DNA of 64,000 nt from CAVTWS01 sp963738445 (GTDB lineage: Bacteria > Actinomycetota > Acidimicrobiia > Acidimicrobiales > SHLQ01). The position numbers and the translations under genes were made by a program. Location: assembly GCA_963738445.1 (NCBI GenBank), contig CAVTWS010000007.1, forward strand, positions 116,308 to 180,307, written 5' to 3'. This document shows positions 34,420 to 44,029 of the stretch, in pieces (position 1 is the stretch's first letter; each line of letters starts with the position of its first letter). Below the pieces are notes generated by a model. That model did not search any database, had not been told where the DNA came from, and saw only the letters and a program-made list of their open reading frames with translations.

Positions 34420-36177
34420 TCAGGTGATGACGGCGACGATGTCGCCACCGCCGACCGACTGACCGACCTCGACCCGGATCTCACTGAGCGTGCCGGCCTT
34501 CTCGGCGGCGATGTTGTTCTCCATCTTCATGGCCTCGAGGACGACGATGGTGTCGCCGACCGCCACCGCCTGGCCGACCTCGACAGCGATCTTCACGATC
34601 GTGCCCTGCATGGGGACGGTGACCTGTCCGCTGCCCGAACCCCCGGCGCCGCCGCTTCCGCTGCCCGAGCGCTTGGGTCGGCCGGCGCCCGACGCCGCCA
34701 CCGCGACTCCGGCGCTCTCGGGCACCCACATGGTGACCGAGAACCGTTTGCCGTTGACCTCGACGTCGACATCGCGCTTGACCTTGGCTTCGGTGCCGTC
34801 GGCGCTCACCGGGGCGGACGGCGCGGCCACGCCCGACAGGTCGAGAACGGTCTCGACCCACTTGGTGCTGTGCTCGATGGCGGCGAAATCCGGGTGCTCG
34901 AGGATCGCCAGATCGGCGGGGATCGTGGTGGCGACACCCTCGACCTTCATCTCCTTGAGCGCCCGGATGGCGCGGTGGCGAGCGCGTTCGCGGTCGGCGC
35001 CCCAGACGATGAGCTTGCCCACCAGGTTGTCGTAGTACTGGCTGATCTCGTCGCCGGCTTCGTAGCCGCCGTCCCAGCGGGTGCCGTAGCCGTCGGCCAC
35101 CGACAGTGCGGTGATGCGCCCGGGAGAGGGGCGGAAGGCCCCGCCGGCGGGGTCTTCGGCGTTGATGCGGATCTCGATGGCGTGACCGGTGATGGCGATG
35201 TCGTCCTGCGTGAACGGGAGCGGTTCGCCGGCTGCGACCCGGATCTGCAGCTCCACGAGGTCGAGGCCCGTCACCAGCTCGGTGGCCGGGTGCTCCACCT
35301 GGAGCCGGGTGTTCATCTCGAGGTAGTGGAACTCGCCGTCCTCGTAGAGGAACTCGACGGTCCCGGCGTTCACGTAGCCGCAACCCAACGCCACCTTGAC
35401 GGCCGCCTCGCCCATGGCGCGGAGGATCCCGGGATCGATGCCGGGCGCGGGCGCTTCCTCGATGAGCTTCTGGTGGCGGCGTTGCGCCGAGCAGTCGCGG
35501 GTGCCGAGGTACACGCAGTGGCCGTGGCTGTCGGCCAGGACCTGGACCTCCACGTGGCGCGGCTTGGTCAGGTAGCGCTCCATGTAGATCTCGTCACGAC
35601 CGAAGTAGGACTTCGCTTCGCGCTGGGCGGAGTCGATGGCATCGGCGATGGACTCCTCGTCGGGGACGACCTTCATGCCGCGACCGCCGCCGCCGTAGGC
35701 CGCCTTGATGGCGACGGGATAGCCGTGTTCGGCGCCGAAGGCCCGGACCTGGGCAGGGTCGGTGATGAACTCGGTGGTACCGGGCACGCCGTGGACGTCG
35801 ACCTTCTCGGCGGCCTGGCGAGCCGAGATCTTGTCGCCCATGATCTCGATCGCCCCGGGGGGCGGACCGATGAAGACGATGCCGAGATCGGTGATGGCCC
35901 GGGCGAAATCGGCGTTCTCGGAGAAGAAGCCGTAGCCCGGGTGCACGGCTTCGGCGCCACTGCGGGTGATGGCGTCGAGGATGGCAGTCGTGTTGAGGTA
36001 GCTCTCGGCCGCAGTCTGGCCGCCGAGGGCGTAGGCCTCATCGGCCAGCCGAACGTGGAGGGCGTTGCGGTCGAGCTCGGAGTACACCGCCACGGTGGCG
36101 ATGCCCATCTCTTGGCAGGCGCGGATGACACGGACAGCGATTTCGCCCCGGTTGGCGATCAGGATCTTCGAGAACAC
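34420..36177 (-). CDS. accA: Acetyl/propionyl-CoA carboxylase alpha subunit (biotin carboxylase + BCCP)
   Basis: The 585-residue protein starts FSKILIANRGEIAVRVIRAC (biotin carboxylase N-terminal domain). It continues with AAYGGGGRGMKVV (ATP-grasp glycine loop), RDCSAQRRHQKLIEEAPAP and EMNTRLQVEHPATE (catalytic region). It ends with a biotinyl domain whose VLEAMKMENNI carries the biotinylated lysine. The length and single-chain BC-BCCP layout match actinobacterial AccA3-type subunits, which pair with AccD subunits not present in the window. GTG 36177 directly precedes the conserved start. It is transcribed divergently from birA, whose product attaches the biotin. Confidence 0.95.
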   Translation of the reverse strand: MFSKILIANRGEIAVRVIRACQEMGIATVAVYSELDRNALHVRLADEAYALGGQTAAESYLNTTAILDAITRSGAEAVHPGYGFFSENADFARAITDLGIVFIGPPPGAIEIMGDKISARQAAEKVDVHGVPGTTEFITDPAQVRAFGAEHGYPVAIKAAYGGGGRGMKVVPDEESIADAIDSAQREAKSYFGRDEIYMERYLTKPRHVEVQVLADSHGHCVYLGTRDCSAQRRHQKLIEEAPAPGIDPGILRAMGEAAVKVALGCGYVNAGTVEFLYEDGEFHYLEMNTRLQVEHPATELVTGLDLVELQIRVAAGEPLPFTQDDIAITGHAIEIRINAEDPAGGAFRPSPGRITALSVADGYGTRWDGGYEAGDEISQYYDNLVGKLIVWGADRERARHRAIRALKEMKVEGVATTIPADLAILEHPDFAAIEHSTKWVETVLDLSGVAAPSAPVSADGTEAKVKRDVDVEVNGKRFSVTMWVPESAGVAVAASGAGRPKRSGSGSGGAGGSGSGQVTVPMQGTIVKIAVEVGQAVAVGDTIVVLEAMKMENNIAAEKAGTLSEIRVEVGQSVGGGDIVAVIT

Positions 36178-36290
36178 GGCGCCTATCGTGGCAGACCGGC
36201 GGCGCCGAGCGTGAATGCGGGCGATCGTCCTCGGTCGAACCGACCGGAACACGTTCGGGCGAAACGAGATGAGGGCAGGGTGTTCATCCG

Positions 36291-37064
36291 ATGACGAGGT
36301 TCGATGTCGTCGACGCCCGACTCCGCCTCCAGGGCCGTCGTTTCGCGGATGTGGATCATGCGGCGGTGACGGGCTCGACCAACGCCGATCTCCTCGCACG
36401 CGCTCGTTCCGAGCCCGGTGAGCGGGTGCTCGTGGCCGATCACCAAACGGCGGGGCGGGGGCGTCTCGATCACTCGTGGGAGGACGAATCGGCGGCATCG
36501 TTGCTGGTCTCGGTGCTGATCCGGCCTGCGCGGGCCGGTTCCGCGGGCGGTGAGCCTCAGGTCGGAACGGCTGTCGGGCTCGCCGCCCTCGATGCCGTCC
36601 ATGGGGCGGGTGCCCGTGATGTCGGCCTCAAGTGGCCCAACGATCTCGTGGTGCCGGACGGGCGCAAGCTGGCCGGCATCCTGCTCGAGTCGTCGGCGGG
36701 CGCGGCAGGCATCACCGCCGTCGTGGCCGGCGTCGGCTGCAACGTCCAGTGGTCGGGCGCTCTCCCCGACGGTGCCGTCGACCTGGCCGGCCTCGGCGCC
36801 TCGACGGACCGGACCGATCTGCTGGTGGTGTTTCTCGAACGCCTCGAAGGGTGGCTGGCGATGCCCGCGTCACGCCTTCGAGACGCCCATCGGACCGCCT
36901 GCCTCACCCTCGGCCAACGGGTCCGGGTCGACTCGTTCGACCGCACCGTGGTGGGGCTCGCCGAGGACCTCAGCGCCGACGGCGCCCTCGTGGTGGTCGA
37001 TGACGACCACCGCCGTCACGAGATCCTCGTCGGTGACGTCACGAGCCTGCGGGAAAGCCGCTGA
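36291..37064 (+). CDS. birA: Biotin--[acetyl-CoA carboxylase] ligase
   Basis: TGSTNADLLARA, TAGRGRLDHSWEDE (biotinyl-AMP loop), VGLKWPNDLVV and RKLAGILLESS are the BirA catalytic signatures, followed by the short C-terminal SH3-like domain (LTLGQRVRVD). With 257 residues and no N-terminal DNA-binding domain it is a class I, non-regulatory ligase, as usual in actinobacteria. It transfers biotin to the lysine of EAMKM in the carboxylase encoded divergently next to it. The last 26 bases overlap the convergent SDR gene. Confidence 0.95.
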   Translation: MTRFDVVDARLRLQGRRFADVDHAAVTGSTNADLLARARSEPGERVLVADHQTAGRGRLDHSWEDESAASLLVSVLIRPARAGSAGGEPQVGTAVGLAALDAVHGAGARDVGLKWPNDLVVPDGRKLAGILLESSAGAAGITAVVAGVGCNVQWSGALPDGAVDLAGLGASTDRTDLLVVFLERLEGWLAMPASRLRDAHRTACLTLGQRVRVDSFDRTVVGLAEDLSADGALVVVDDDHRRHEILVGDVTSLRESR

Positions 37065-37975
37065 TCCCCACCAGCTGCTCCGACAGCCCCCACAGGCGCC
37101 GGGCGCTCGCTTCGTCACGGGCCCAGGCCGCGTGCTGGTCCGTCACGGCGCAGTCCGACAGATCACGCGCCACCCTGCCCGTCGAGCTCGGGGGCGACAC
37201 AGGCCCACACCGATGTGGCGGCGCCGGCCCCCAACGACTTGTAGGCGGGGAGCCCGCCGGACGGGCCCTTGGACGCCCTCTCCTTCAGCTCCGCGTAATC
37301 GGTGGGGTCCATGTGGCGACCGAGGTCCGTCGCGATCATGCCGGGGTGGAGCGAGTAGGCCTGCACGCCTCGGTCGGCGAACCGCCGGTTGAGCTCGACC
37401 GCGAACAAGATGTTGGCCGTCTTGGACTGCCCGTAGGAGCCCCACTTCGTGTACTCACGGCGCTCGTAGTTGGGGTCGTCCCAGACGATGTCGCTGGCGA
37501 GGTGGCCGCCCGAGCTGACGTTGACGATGCGCGCCGGCGCGCCGGACAGCACGGAACCGATGGTGTGGCCGGTGAACACGAAGTGCCCGAGATGGTTGGT
37601 GCCGAACTGGAGCTCGAAGCCGTCGGCGGTGCGGGAGAACGGTGTGGCCATCACGCCGGCGTTGTTCACGAGGTACTGGATCGACGGGAACCGTTCGGCC
37701 ACCTCGGATCCGGCTCGCCGGCACGACGCCAACTCGGTCAGGTCGAGCGTGACGGTGTGAATCGACGCACCGGGGACCGCATCGGCGATTCCTCGCTCGG
37801 CCGATGCGAGCTTGGCGGGATCTCGTCCGGCGACGACCACGGCCGCGCCGGCCGCGGCCAGCGCTCGGGCGGTCTCGAGCCCGATCCCCCCCGTCCCACC
37901 GGTCACGACGGCCGTGTGGCCGGTCAGGTCCCGGCCGGCGAGAACCTCATCGGCAGTCGTGGTGGCGTCGTACAT
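37039..37975 (-). CDS. Short-chain dehydrogenase, retinol dehydrogenase-like, frameshifted near C-terminus
   Basis: TAVVTGGTGGIGLETARALA (cofactor loop), LVNNAGVMATPF, NVSSGGH and YGQSKTANILFA (catalytic YxxxK) define a classical SDR of the RDH/WW-domain-oxidoreductase-like group common in actinobacteria. The raw frame stops after APELDGQGGA. A shift near 37165 restores the normal tail (ARDLSDCAV, ARRLWGLSEQLVG) ending at 37039, which is the reading I give. It follows the aminotransferase by 54 nt with GGAG before the ATG. The substrate is unknown. Confidence 0.82.
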
Positions 37976-38029
37976 GAGCGGCTCCGGGGGTTGGCGGCCG
38001 AGGACCGGCGGCGGTGGGTCGGCGACGGA

Positions 38030-38935
38030 TCACGGGTCGAGATCCATGGCGATCAACGTGGCCAGCGCGTCAGCTGCCACGCTGGTCAGAGGTCCGGGGG
38101 CGGCGGCGAGCGGCCGGCCGTCGATGTGGGCGATGGCCTGGACATCGCGCATGGTCGAGGTGAGGAAAGCCTCGGTGGCTCGGGTCAGGTCGAGCTGGCT
38201 GACCAGCCGCTCCTCGGCTCCGGCGAGCTCGATGACCAGTTGCCGGGTGACCCCGTCGAGGCAGCCCGAGGCCAGATGGGGGGTGATCAGGGTGTCGTCG
38301 ACGACGAGGAACAGGTTCGAACCGGTGCCTTCGCACACCTCGCCCGCGGTGTTGAGGAACAGCGCCTCTCCCGCTCCTTCGCGGTAGGCCTCGGCGAGGG
38401 CGATGACGTTCTCGGCGTAGGAGGTGCTCTTCACCCCGGTGAGCGCTCCGTGCTCGTTGCGTCGCCAGGGGACGACGACCGCGTCGGTGACCGCGGGTGA
38501 GACCGAACCGCCGGAGGTGGCGATGATCACCGTGCCCGGGCCGTGACCCCGAGCCGACCCCAGTGGCCCGAGTCCGCCGGTCAGCGTGATGCGGATGCGG
38601 TCGTGCGACGAGGGGTTGGCGGCCACAGTGTCCCGTACCGCCCGAGCCACCAGGCCCTCATCCGTCGGGGCCAGGCCCATCGCGCCGGCCGATCGGGCCA
38701 GGCGGCGCAGATGCCGGGTCAGTGCGAACGGTTGGCCGCTCACGATCCGAACGGTTTCGAAGACGGCATCGCCGGCGACCAGTCCGTGGTCGAGCGCGGA
38801 GATCTTCGCTTCCGCCGCGGGCACGAGCTCGCCGTTCAGCCACAGCACCTTCGGGGCGGCGTCGTCAGAGTCACCAGAGTCGGGGTCGACAGAGTCGAAA
38901 GGTTCGACAGAGTCAGCAGGGTCGGGGTCGGCCAC
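38030..38935 (-). CDS. Class IV PLP aminotransferase / aminodeoxychorismate lyase-like
   Basis: VLWLNGELVPAAEAKISALD, HGLVAGDAVFETVRIVSGQ, TGVKSTSYAENVIAL (the lysine in KST binds PLP) and EVCEGTGSNLFLV follow the order of class IV aminotransferases (IlvE, PabC, D-amino acid transaminase). I cannot choose among these activities. An acidic N-terminal extension (SVEPFDSVDPDSGDSDD) encoded by short repeats precedes the domain. If it is not translated, the GTG at 38848 would be the start. It lies divergent to the LCP gene with 82 nt between them. Confidence 0.82.
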   Translation of the reverse strand: MADPDPADSVEPFDSVDPDSGDSDDAAPKVLWLNGELVPAAEAKISALDHGLVAGDAVFETVRIVSGQPFALTRHLRRLARSAGAMGLAPTDEGLVARAVRDTVAANPSSHDRIRITLTGGLGPLGSARGHGPGTVIIATSGGSVSPAVTDAVVVPWRRNEHGALTGVKSTSYAENVIALAEAYREGAGEALFLNTAGEVCEGTGSNLFLVVDDTLITPHLASGCLDGVTRQLVIELAGAEERLVSQLDLTRATEAFLTSTMRDVQAIAHIDGRPLAAAPGPLTSVAADALATLIAMDLDP

Positions 38936-39003
38936 CGCCGTATCGTCGCACACCGGTCTCGCCGACCCAACCGGGGCGCCGATCGGGCGGCCGGGGGGAC
39001 CGA

Positions 39004-39009
39004 TAGGCT
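39004..39009 (+). promoter_or_regulatory. -10 box TAGGCT, leaderless-type promoter
   Basis: TAGGCT ends eight bases before ATG 39018 of the LCP gene. The spacing is the same as at several other starts in the window. Confidence 0.5.
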
Positions 39010-39017
39010 TTCCGGCC

Positions 39018-40586
39018 ATGGGTCGGGCCGGGATGCGTCGGAGTTGGCCGCAGCGCCTCGTGCTGCTCGTCGGGCTGTTCCTCGTGGCCGGCTGCTTCAG
39101 CGCCGCGTTCGCCATCGGCGAACTCGACGAGACCCGGCGCAGCATCGGTCGGTACGAATTCCCCGTCGGTATCGAGAACGGGCTCGAAGATGTGTCCGTG
39201 CCGGGCCAGCCGGTCAACATCTTGATGGTGGGCGTGGACGACGCCACCGGCATCGACGAGGACAGCGCCATCCTCAACGAGCGTACGTCGACCCAGTTGA
39301 CCGACGCGATCCTGATCCTGCGCCTCGACCCCCGCCTTCAGCGCGCCTACCTCCTGTCGTTGCCCCGGGACCTGTGGGTCGACTACGCGGGTGGGGGTAC
39401 GGGTCGCATCAACGCCGCGTTTGCGTTCGGAGGTGCCAACGAGTTGCAACAGACCGTGACCGAGGACCTGGGGATCCCGATCCACCGGTTCATCGAGGTC
39501 AACTTCGTGGGTTTCACCAATCTCATCGATGCCATCGGCGGGGTCGAGGTCTACTTCGAGAACCCGGCCCGCAGCACGCGAAGCCTCTTCGACACCGAGG
39601 CCGGTTGCCAGACGCTCGACGGCGGGCGCGCCCTGGCCTATGTGCGGGCCCGCTCCGACTTCCAGGAGTTGATCGACGGCGGTTGGTCGACGACCGGCAA
39701 CAGCGACTTCGACCGCATGACCCGCCAGCAGCAGTTCCTCACCCTCGTCATGCACCAGGTGGTCGACCGGGTCGGTCGGTCCCCGCAGGCCATCATCAAC
39801 CTGCTCGACGACATCGGCGACAGCGACGCCCTCGCCATGGACAGCCAGACCAGCCTCGGCGACCTCAAGGAGCTGGCCACCGCGTTCGCCGACTTCAACC
39901 CCGACACACTGCAGAGCTGGACCCTCGGCCGGGAGTACGTGACCAGCGCGAACATCGGCGGGGCCGCGGTGCTGGAACTGAACGAGGATGCCGCCGATCC
40001 CATCCTGCGGGTGTTCCGCGGGTACGACGGTGTGCTCACTCCGGCGGACATCGCCCTCGAGGTCTCCGGCGATGATCCGGACGCGCTGAACAACCTCGAC
40101 ATCATCGGGTTCGACATCACCGAGACGGCCGGCTTCGGCGACACCACCACGATCCGGGCCAGCGTGGATCAGCTCGAACCGGCGGAACTGGTGGCGTCGT
40201 GGCTCGCCGACCTACCCGCCATCGAGATCGTGGCCGGCGAAGGGGTGCTCTCGTTACACGTCGGCAACGACGACCCTGACGTGCTCGTGTTCGGCAACCG
40301 CAACGACTCCGATTTCCACGACGCCTTCAACCAGGCCGTCGCCGACGCGGCGGCCGCGGCGGGGGATGCCATCGATGCCAGCCTGCCCGGGGGGACCACG
40401 ACTGCGCTGGCGGCCGCCGAATCGTCGGATGAAGCGTCCGACGATTCGAGCGACGACACCACGACCACCGCGGTCGAGGGTTCGTCGCCGGACAGCGGTT
40501 CCGACGACGCCACCGTCGAGACCACAGAACCCGATTCCACAGCCAGCCCCGAGGCTCTCCTGCCCGGTGAGTGCCCGTCGTCCTAG
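39018..40586 (+). CDS. LytR-CpsA-Psr (LCP) family cell-wall glycopolymer ligase
   Basis: A single N-terminal membrane helix (LVLLVGLFLVAGCFSAAFAI) is followed by an LCP domain with TDAILILRLDP, LSLPRDLWVD, GRINAAFAFGG, IDAIGGVEVYF, LAYVRAR and DFDRMTRQQQFL. These include the Arg/Asp residues that bind the polyprenyl-pyrophosphate head. LCP proteins attach wall polysaccharides to peptidoglycan outside the membrane. Residues about 300-450 form a LytR_C-like domain, and the end is a Ser/Asp/Thr-rich tail. Placement before ugd/uxs and glycosyltransferase genes fits attachment of the polymer they make. The length is 522 residues. Confidence 0.92.
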   Translation: MGRAGMRRSWPQRLVLLVGLFLVAGCFSAAFAIGELDETRRSIGRYEFPVGIENGLEDVSVPGQPVNILMVGVDDATGIDEDSAILNERTSTQLTDAILILRLDPRLQRAYLLSLPRDLWVDYAGGGTGRINAAFAFGGANELQQTVTEDLGIPIHRFIEVNFVGFTNLIDAIGGVEVYFENPARSTRSLFDTEAGCQTLDGGRALAYVRARSDFQELIDGGWSTTGNSDFDRMTRQQQFLTLVMHQVVDRVGRSPQAIINLLDDIGDSDALAMDSQTSLGDLKELATAFADFNPDTLQSWTLGREYVTSANIGGAAVLELNEDAADPILRVFRGYDGVLTPADIALEVSGDDPDALNNLDIIGFDITETAGFGDTTTIRASVDQLEPAELVASWLADLPAIEIVAGEGVLSLHVGNDDPDVLVFGNRNDSDFHDAFNQAVADAAAAAGDAIDASLPGGTTTALAAAESSDEASDDSSDDTTTTAVEGSSPDSGSDDATVETTEPDSTASPEALLPGECPSS

Positions 40587-40715
40587 CGGTGTGGTCGTCG
40601 GCCTCGACGGGTCGCTGGTTCCTATGGACCTTCGTGGTGGACCGCATCGGTACCGTAGATCGCCCCCGGTAACCTGGCCCCCGGTCGGGTCACGTGTGCA
40701 CGAATCGGGTGGATC

Positions 40716-41993
40716 ATGAGCGCCAAGATTGCCATCATCGGAACCGGTTACGTGGGCCTGACCACGGGGGCCTGTTTCGCCTACCTCGGGCACGACGTGG
40801 TGTGCGCTGACATCGACCCCGAGAAGATCCGTCGGCTCAGCCTGGGCGAGATCCCGATCCACGAGGACGGGTTGGAGATCGTCGTCAAGGAGGGCATCGC
40901 CTCGGGTCGGCTCCGGTTCGTGCTCGGTGCCGCAAACGCCGTTCCCGATCGTGAGTTCGTGTACCTGTGCGTCCCGACCCCTCAGGGCGACGATGGCTCC
41001 GCCGACCTCAGCTACATCAAGGCTGCGGCGCGTGAGATCGCGCCCGGTTTGTTGCCGGGCGCAGTGGTCGTCAACAAGTCGACCGTGCCCGTCGGCTCGA
41101 CGGTCGCCGTCGCCGAGGAGCTCGCTCGCGACGACGTGCACGTGGTCTCGAACCCCGAGTTCCTCCGCGAGGGATCGGCGGTCCACGACTTCTTGAACCC
41201 CGACCGTGTGGTGATCGGTGCCGACGATCTGGGCGCCGCTCAGCGGGTGGCGCTCCTGTTCCTCGGCGTGCGGGCGCCGGTGATCCTGACCGACCCGGCG
41301 TCGGCCGAGACCACCAAATACGCCAGCAACGCCTTCCTGGCTACCAAGCTGAGCTTCGTCAACGCGGTGGCGGCGGTGTGCGAGGCGGTCGGTGCCAATG
41401 TCACCGACGTGTTGCTCGGCCTCGGCTACGACCGCCGCATCGGCCACGCCTTCCTGGCGCCGGGCCCGGGTTGGGGAGGGTCGTGCTTCCCGAAGGACAC
41501 CAAGGCGCTGCTCCATATCGCCGAGGAGCGGGGGTACGACTTCAGCCTGCTCCGGGGCGTCATCGACGTCAACGACGAGCAGTTCGCGAGGGTGGTCGAC
41601 AAGGTCATGGCGGCGGCCGGCGGAACGCTGGCCGGGAAACGGGTGGGCGCGCTGGGGTTGGCGTTCAAGGCCGGCACCGACGACCTCCGGGAGTCGCCGG
41701 CGATCGAGGTGATCAATCGCCTGCTCGACGAAGGGGCGATCATCCGGGCGTTCGACCCGGCGGTGACGGTCGTGGCCGACGACCGCATCGAGGTGTGCGC
41801 TGATGCGTACGCGGCGTCGGAAGGCGCCGACGTTGTCGTCGTGCTCACCGAGTGGACCGAGTTCCGCACGCTCGACCTGGACAAGTTGCGATCGGTGGTG
41901 CGAACACCGGCCCTGGTCGATGCCCGCAACCTGCTCGACCGGGATGCCGTGCGACTCCGCGGTTTCACCTATGACGGCATCGGCCGCTCCTGA
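40716..41993 (+). CDS. ugd: UDP-glucose 6-dehydrogenase family
   Basis: The 425-residue protein has KIAIIGTGYVGLTTGACFA (NAD-binding), NKSTVPVGST, SNPEFLREGSAV, and GGSCFPKDTKAL containing the catalytic cysteine, then a C-terminal UDP-binding domain. It oxidises C6 of UDP-glucose to UDP-glucuronate; UDP-GlcNAc or ManNAc variants share these motifs. The next gene, a UDP-glucuronate decarboxylase, makes UDP-glucose the better substrate call. ATG 40716 follows a GGGTGG stretch, and TACCGT (40651) or TAACCT (40670) are possible -10 boxes. Its stop and the next ATG overlap by one base. Confidence 0.93.
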   Translation: MSAKIAIIGTGYVGLTTGACFAYLGHDVVCADIDPEKIRRLSLGEIPIHEDGLEIVVKEGIASGRLRFVLGAANAVPDREFVYLCVPTPQGDDGSADLSYIKAAAREIAPGLLPGAVVVNKSTVPVGSTVAVAEELARDDVHVVSNPEFLREGSAVHDFLNPDRVVIGADDLGAAQRVALLFLGVRAPVILTDPASAETTKYASNAFLATKLSFVNAVAAVCEAVGANVTDVLLGLGYDRRIGHAFLAPGPGWGGSCFPKDTKALLHIAEERGYDFSLLRGVIDVNDEQFARVVDKVMAAAGGTLAGKRVGALGLAFKAGTDDLRESPAIEVINRLLDEGAIIRAFDPAVTVVADDRIEVCADAYAASEGADVVVVLTEWTEFRTLDLDKLRSVVRTPALVDARNLLDRDAVRLRGFTYDGIGRS

Positions 41994-42943
41994 TGGCGCG
42001 GGTCGTCGTCACCGGCGGGGCGGGGTTCCTCGGCTCCCACCTCTGTGATGCCCTGCTCGATCGTGGCGACGAGGTCGTCTGCATCGACAACCTGATCACC
42101 GGCAACCTGGCGAACCTAGAGCACCGCTTCGAGGATCCGGGGTTCCGCTTCGTGCGCCGCAACGTGAGCGAGTACCTCTGGGTGCCCGGCGAGGTCGACG
42201 CGGTCATGCATCTGGCCAGCCCGGCCTCGCCCCGCGACTACCTCGAGAACCCGATCCTCACCTTGAAGGTGGGCAGTCTCGGGACGTTGAACGGTCTCGG
42301 GTTGGCCAAGGCCAAGGGGGCCAAGTTCTTCCTCGCCTCGACCAGCGAGATCTACGGCGACCCGCAGGTTCATCCCCAGCCCGAGTCGTACTGGGGCCAC
42401 GTGAACACCGTCGGTCCCCGGGGGGTGTACGACGAAGCCAAGCGGTTCGCCGAGGCCATGACGATGGCGTACCACCGTGAACACGGCATCGACACCCGGA
42501 TCGTCAGAATTTTCAACACGTACGGATTGAGGATGCGGCCCCGCGACGGGCGTGTGGTGTCGAACTTCATCGTGCAGGCGCTCACCGGTCAGCCCATCAC
42601 GATCTACGGTGACGGTCAGCAGACGCGCAGCTTCTGCTACGTGGCCGACGAGATCCGGGGCTTCCTCGCCCTGCTCGATTCGGACGAGAACGACCCCGTG
42701 AACATCGGCAACCCGAACGAGTTCACGATCGCCGAGCTGGCGGGGGTCGTGAAGGACGTCCTGAACGTCGACGTGGAGATCGTGTACGAGCTGTTACCGG
42801 TCGACGACCCCACCCAGCGCCGACCGGACATCACCCGCGCCCGTGAGATCCTCGGCTGGGAGCCCGTGGTGCAGCTCCGTGAAGGCGTCGCCCTTACGGC
42901 TGAGTACTTCGCGGGATTGTTGCACGCGCACGGCGAGCTCTAG
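41993..42943 (+). CDS. uxs: UDP-glucuronate decarboxylase (UDP-xylose synthase)
   Basis: VVVTGGAGFLGSHLCDALL, MHLASPASPRDYLENPI, STSEIYGDPQVHPQPE, GPRGVYDEAKRFAE (catalytic YxxxK) and RIFNTYGLRM are characteristic of UXS enzymes, down to the HLASPASP signature. The 316-residue protein would convert UDP-glucuronate from the preceding enzyme to UDP-xylose in the cytosol. The start overlaps the ugd stop (TGATG). Few sequences in this family do anything else, so the call is firm. Confidence 0.92.
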   Translation: MARVVVTGGAGFLGSHLCDALLDRGDEVVCIDNLITGNLANLEHRFEDPGFRFVRRNVSEYLWVPGEVDAVMHLASPASPRDYLENPILTLKVGSLGTLNGLGLAKAKGAKFFLASTSEIYGDPQVHPQPESYWGHVNTVGPRGVYDEAKRFAEAMTMAYHREHGIDTRIVRIFNTYGLRMRPRDGRVVSNFIVQALTGQPITIYGDGQQTRSFCYVADEIRGFLALLDSDENDPVNIGNPNEFTIAELAGVVKDVLNVDVEIVYELLPVDDPTQRRPDITRAREILGWEPVVQLREGVALTAEYFAGLLHAHGEL

Positions 42944-42960
42944 CGCTGGTCTGCCGCGGG

Positions 42961-43920
42961 TCAGGTGGCGCGGGATTCGGCCAGCTCGCGATGGGCCCGG
43001 TACCACTCGATCGTGCGGGCCAGGCCGTCACGGAGCTCGGTGGGCGCCACGAAGCCGAACGCCGCCGCGGCGCGGGAGGCATCGACGCAACGCCGGGGCT
43101 GGCCATCCGGGCGAGTGTGATCCCATCCAATGTCCCCGGCGAAACCGACCAGTTCGGCGATCAACTCGACCAGGTCCTTGACGGGGGTTTCTCGGTTGGC
43201 GCCCAGGTTGACCGGCTCGGGGCTGTCGTAGTGCTCGGCGGCCAACAGGATGCCCTCGGCGGCATCGTCGACGAACAGGAACTCCCGGCTCGCCGAACCG
43301 GTGCCCCAGACCTCGATGTGGTCGGCGCCCGCCTCGGTGGCGTCGACACACTTCTTGATCAACGCCGGGATGACGTGGGACACCCCCGGGTGGAACTTGT
43401 CGCCCGGTCCGTACAGGTTCGTGGGCATGACGTAGATGCCCGACTGCCCGTATTGCCTTCGGTTCGACTGGAGGTGGACGAGCTGGGCGAGTTTGGCGAT
43501 GCCGTACGGGGCGTTGGTCTCCTCGGGATAGCCCTGCCACAGGCTCTCCTCCCGGAACGGAACCGGTGTGAACTTGGGGTACGAGCAGATGGTGCCGACG
43601 ATCACCGATTTCGCCGTACCGGCGTGCCGGGCCGCTTCGATCACGTTGGTGCCGAGCAGCAGGTTGTCGAGGTAGAGATCGGCCGGGCGGGCCATGTTGG
43701 CGCCGATCCCACCGACCCGCGCCGCCAGATGGATCACCAGGTCGGGCTGGTAACGGGCGAACATGCGCTCCGCCTGGGCGCGGTCTCGGAGATCGAACTC
43801 GGCGCTCGTGGGCGACGAGACGGCGGTCGCGCCGCGGCGCCGGAGGCCGGCCAGTACGGCCCGCCCCAGAAACCCGTTCCCACCCGTCACGAGAACCGGC
43901 TGATTCGCCCAGCCGCTCAT
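42961..43920 (-). CDS. fcl: GDP-L-fucose synthase-like epimerase/reductase
   Basis: The 319-residue SDR has VLVTGGNGFLGRAVLAGL, HLAARVGGIGANMARPADLY, GTICSYPKFTPVPFREESL and ETNAPYGIAKLAQLV. The RVGGI-x-AN, SYPK and APYGIAK motifs are the GDP-fucose synthase (GMER) pattern. That enzyme turns GDP-4-keto-6-deoxymannose into GDP-L-fucose. No gmd partner is in the window, so a related NDP-deoxysugar is possible. It is the only minus-strand gene in this block and is divergent from the GT4 gene at 44030. Confidence 0.85.
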   Translation of the reverse strand: MSGWANQPVLVTGGNGFLGRAVLAGLRRRGATAVSSPTSAEFDLRDRAQAERMFARYQPDLVIHLAARVGGIGANMARPADLYLDNLLLGTNVIEAARHAGTAKSVIVGTICSYPKFTPVPFREESLWQGYPEETNAPYGIAKLAQLVHLQSNRRQYGQSGIYVMPTNLYGPGDKFHPGVSHVIPALIKKCVDATEAGADHIEVWGTGSASREFLFVDDAAEGILLAAEHYDSPEPVNLGANRETPVKDLVELIAELVGFAGDIGWDHTRPDGQPRRCVDASRAAAAFGFVAPTELRDGLARTIEWYRAHRELAESRAT

Positions 43921-44029
43921 GGGTGATCGATTCTCGATCGTGCGGGGCGGCGACGCGAGGGCGTCTCAGGAGCGTTCATGTGAGCCGATGGTAACCGCCG
44001 GGACCGCCGACAGATGCGAGACTGCCGGG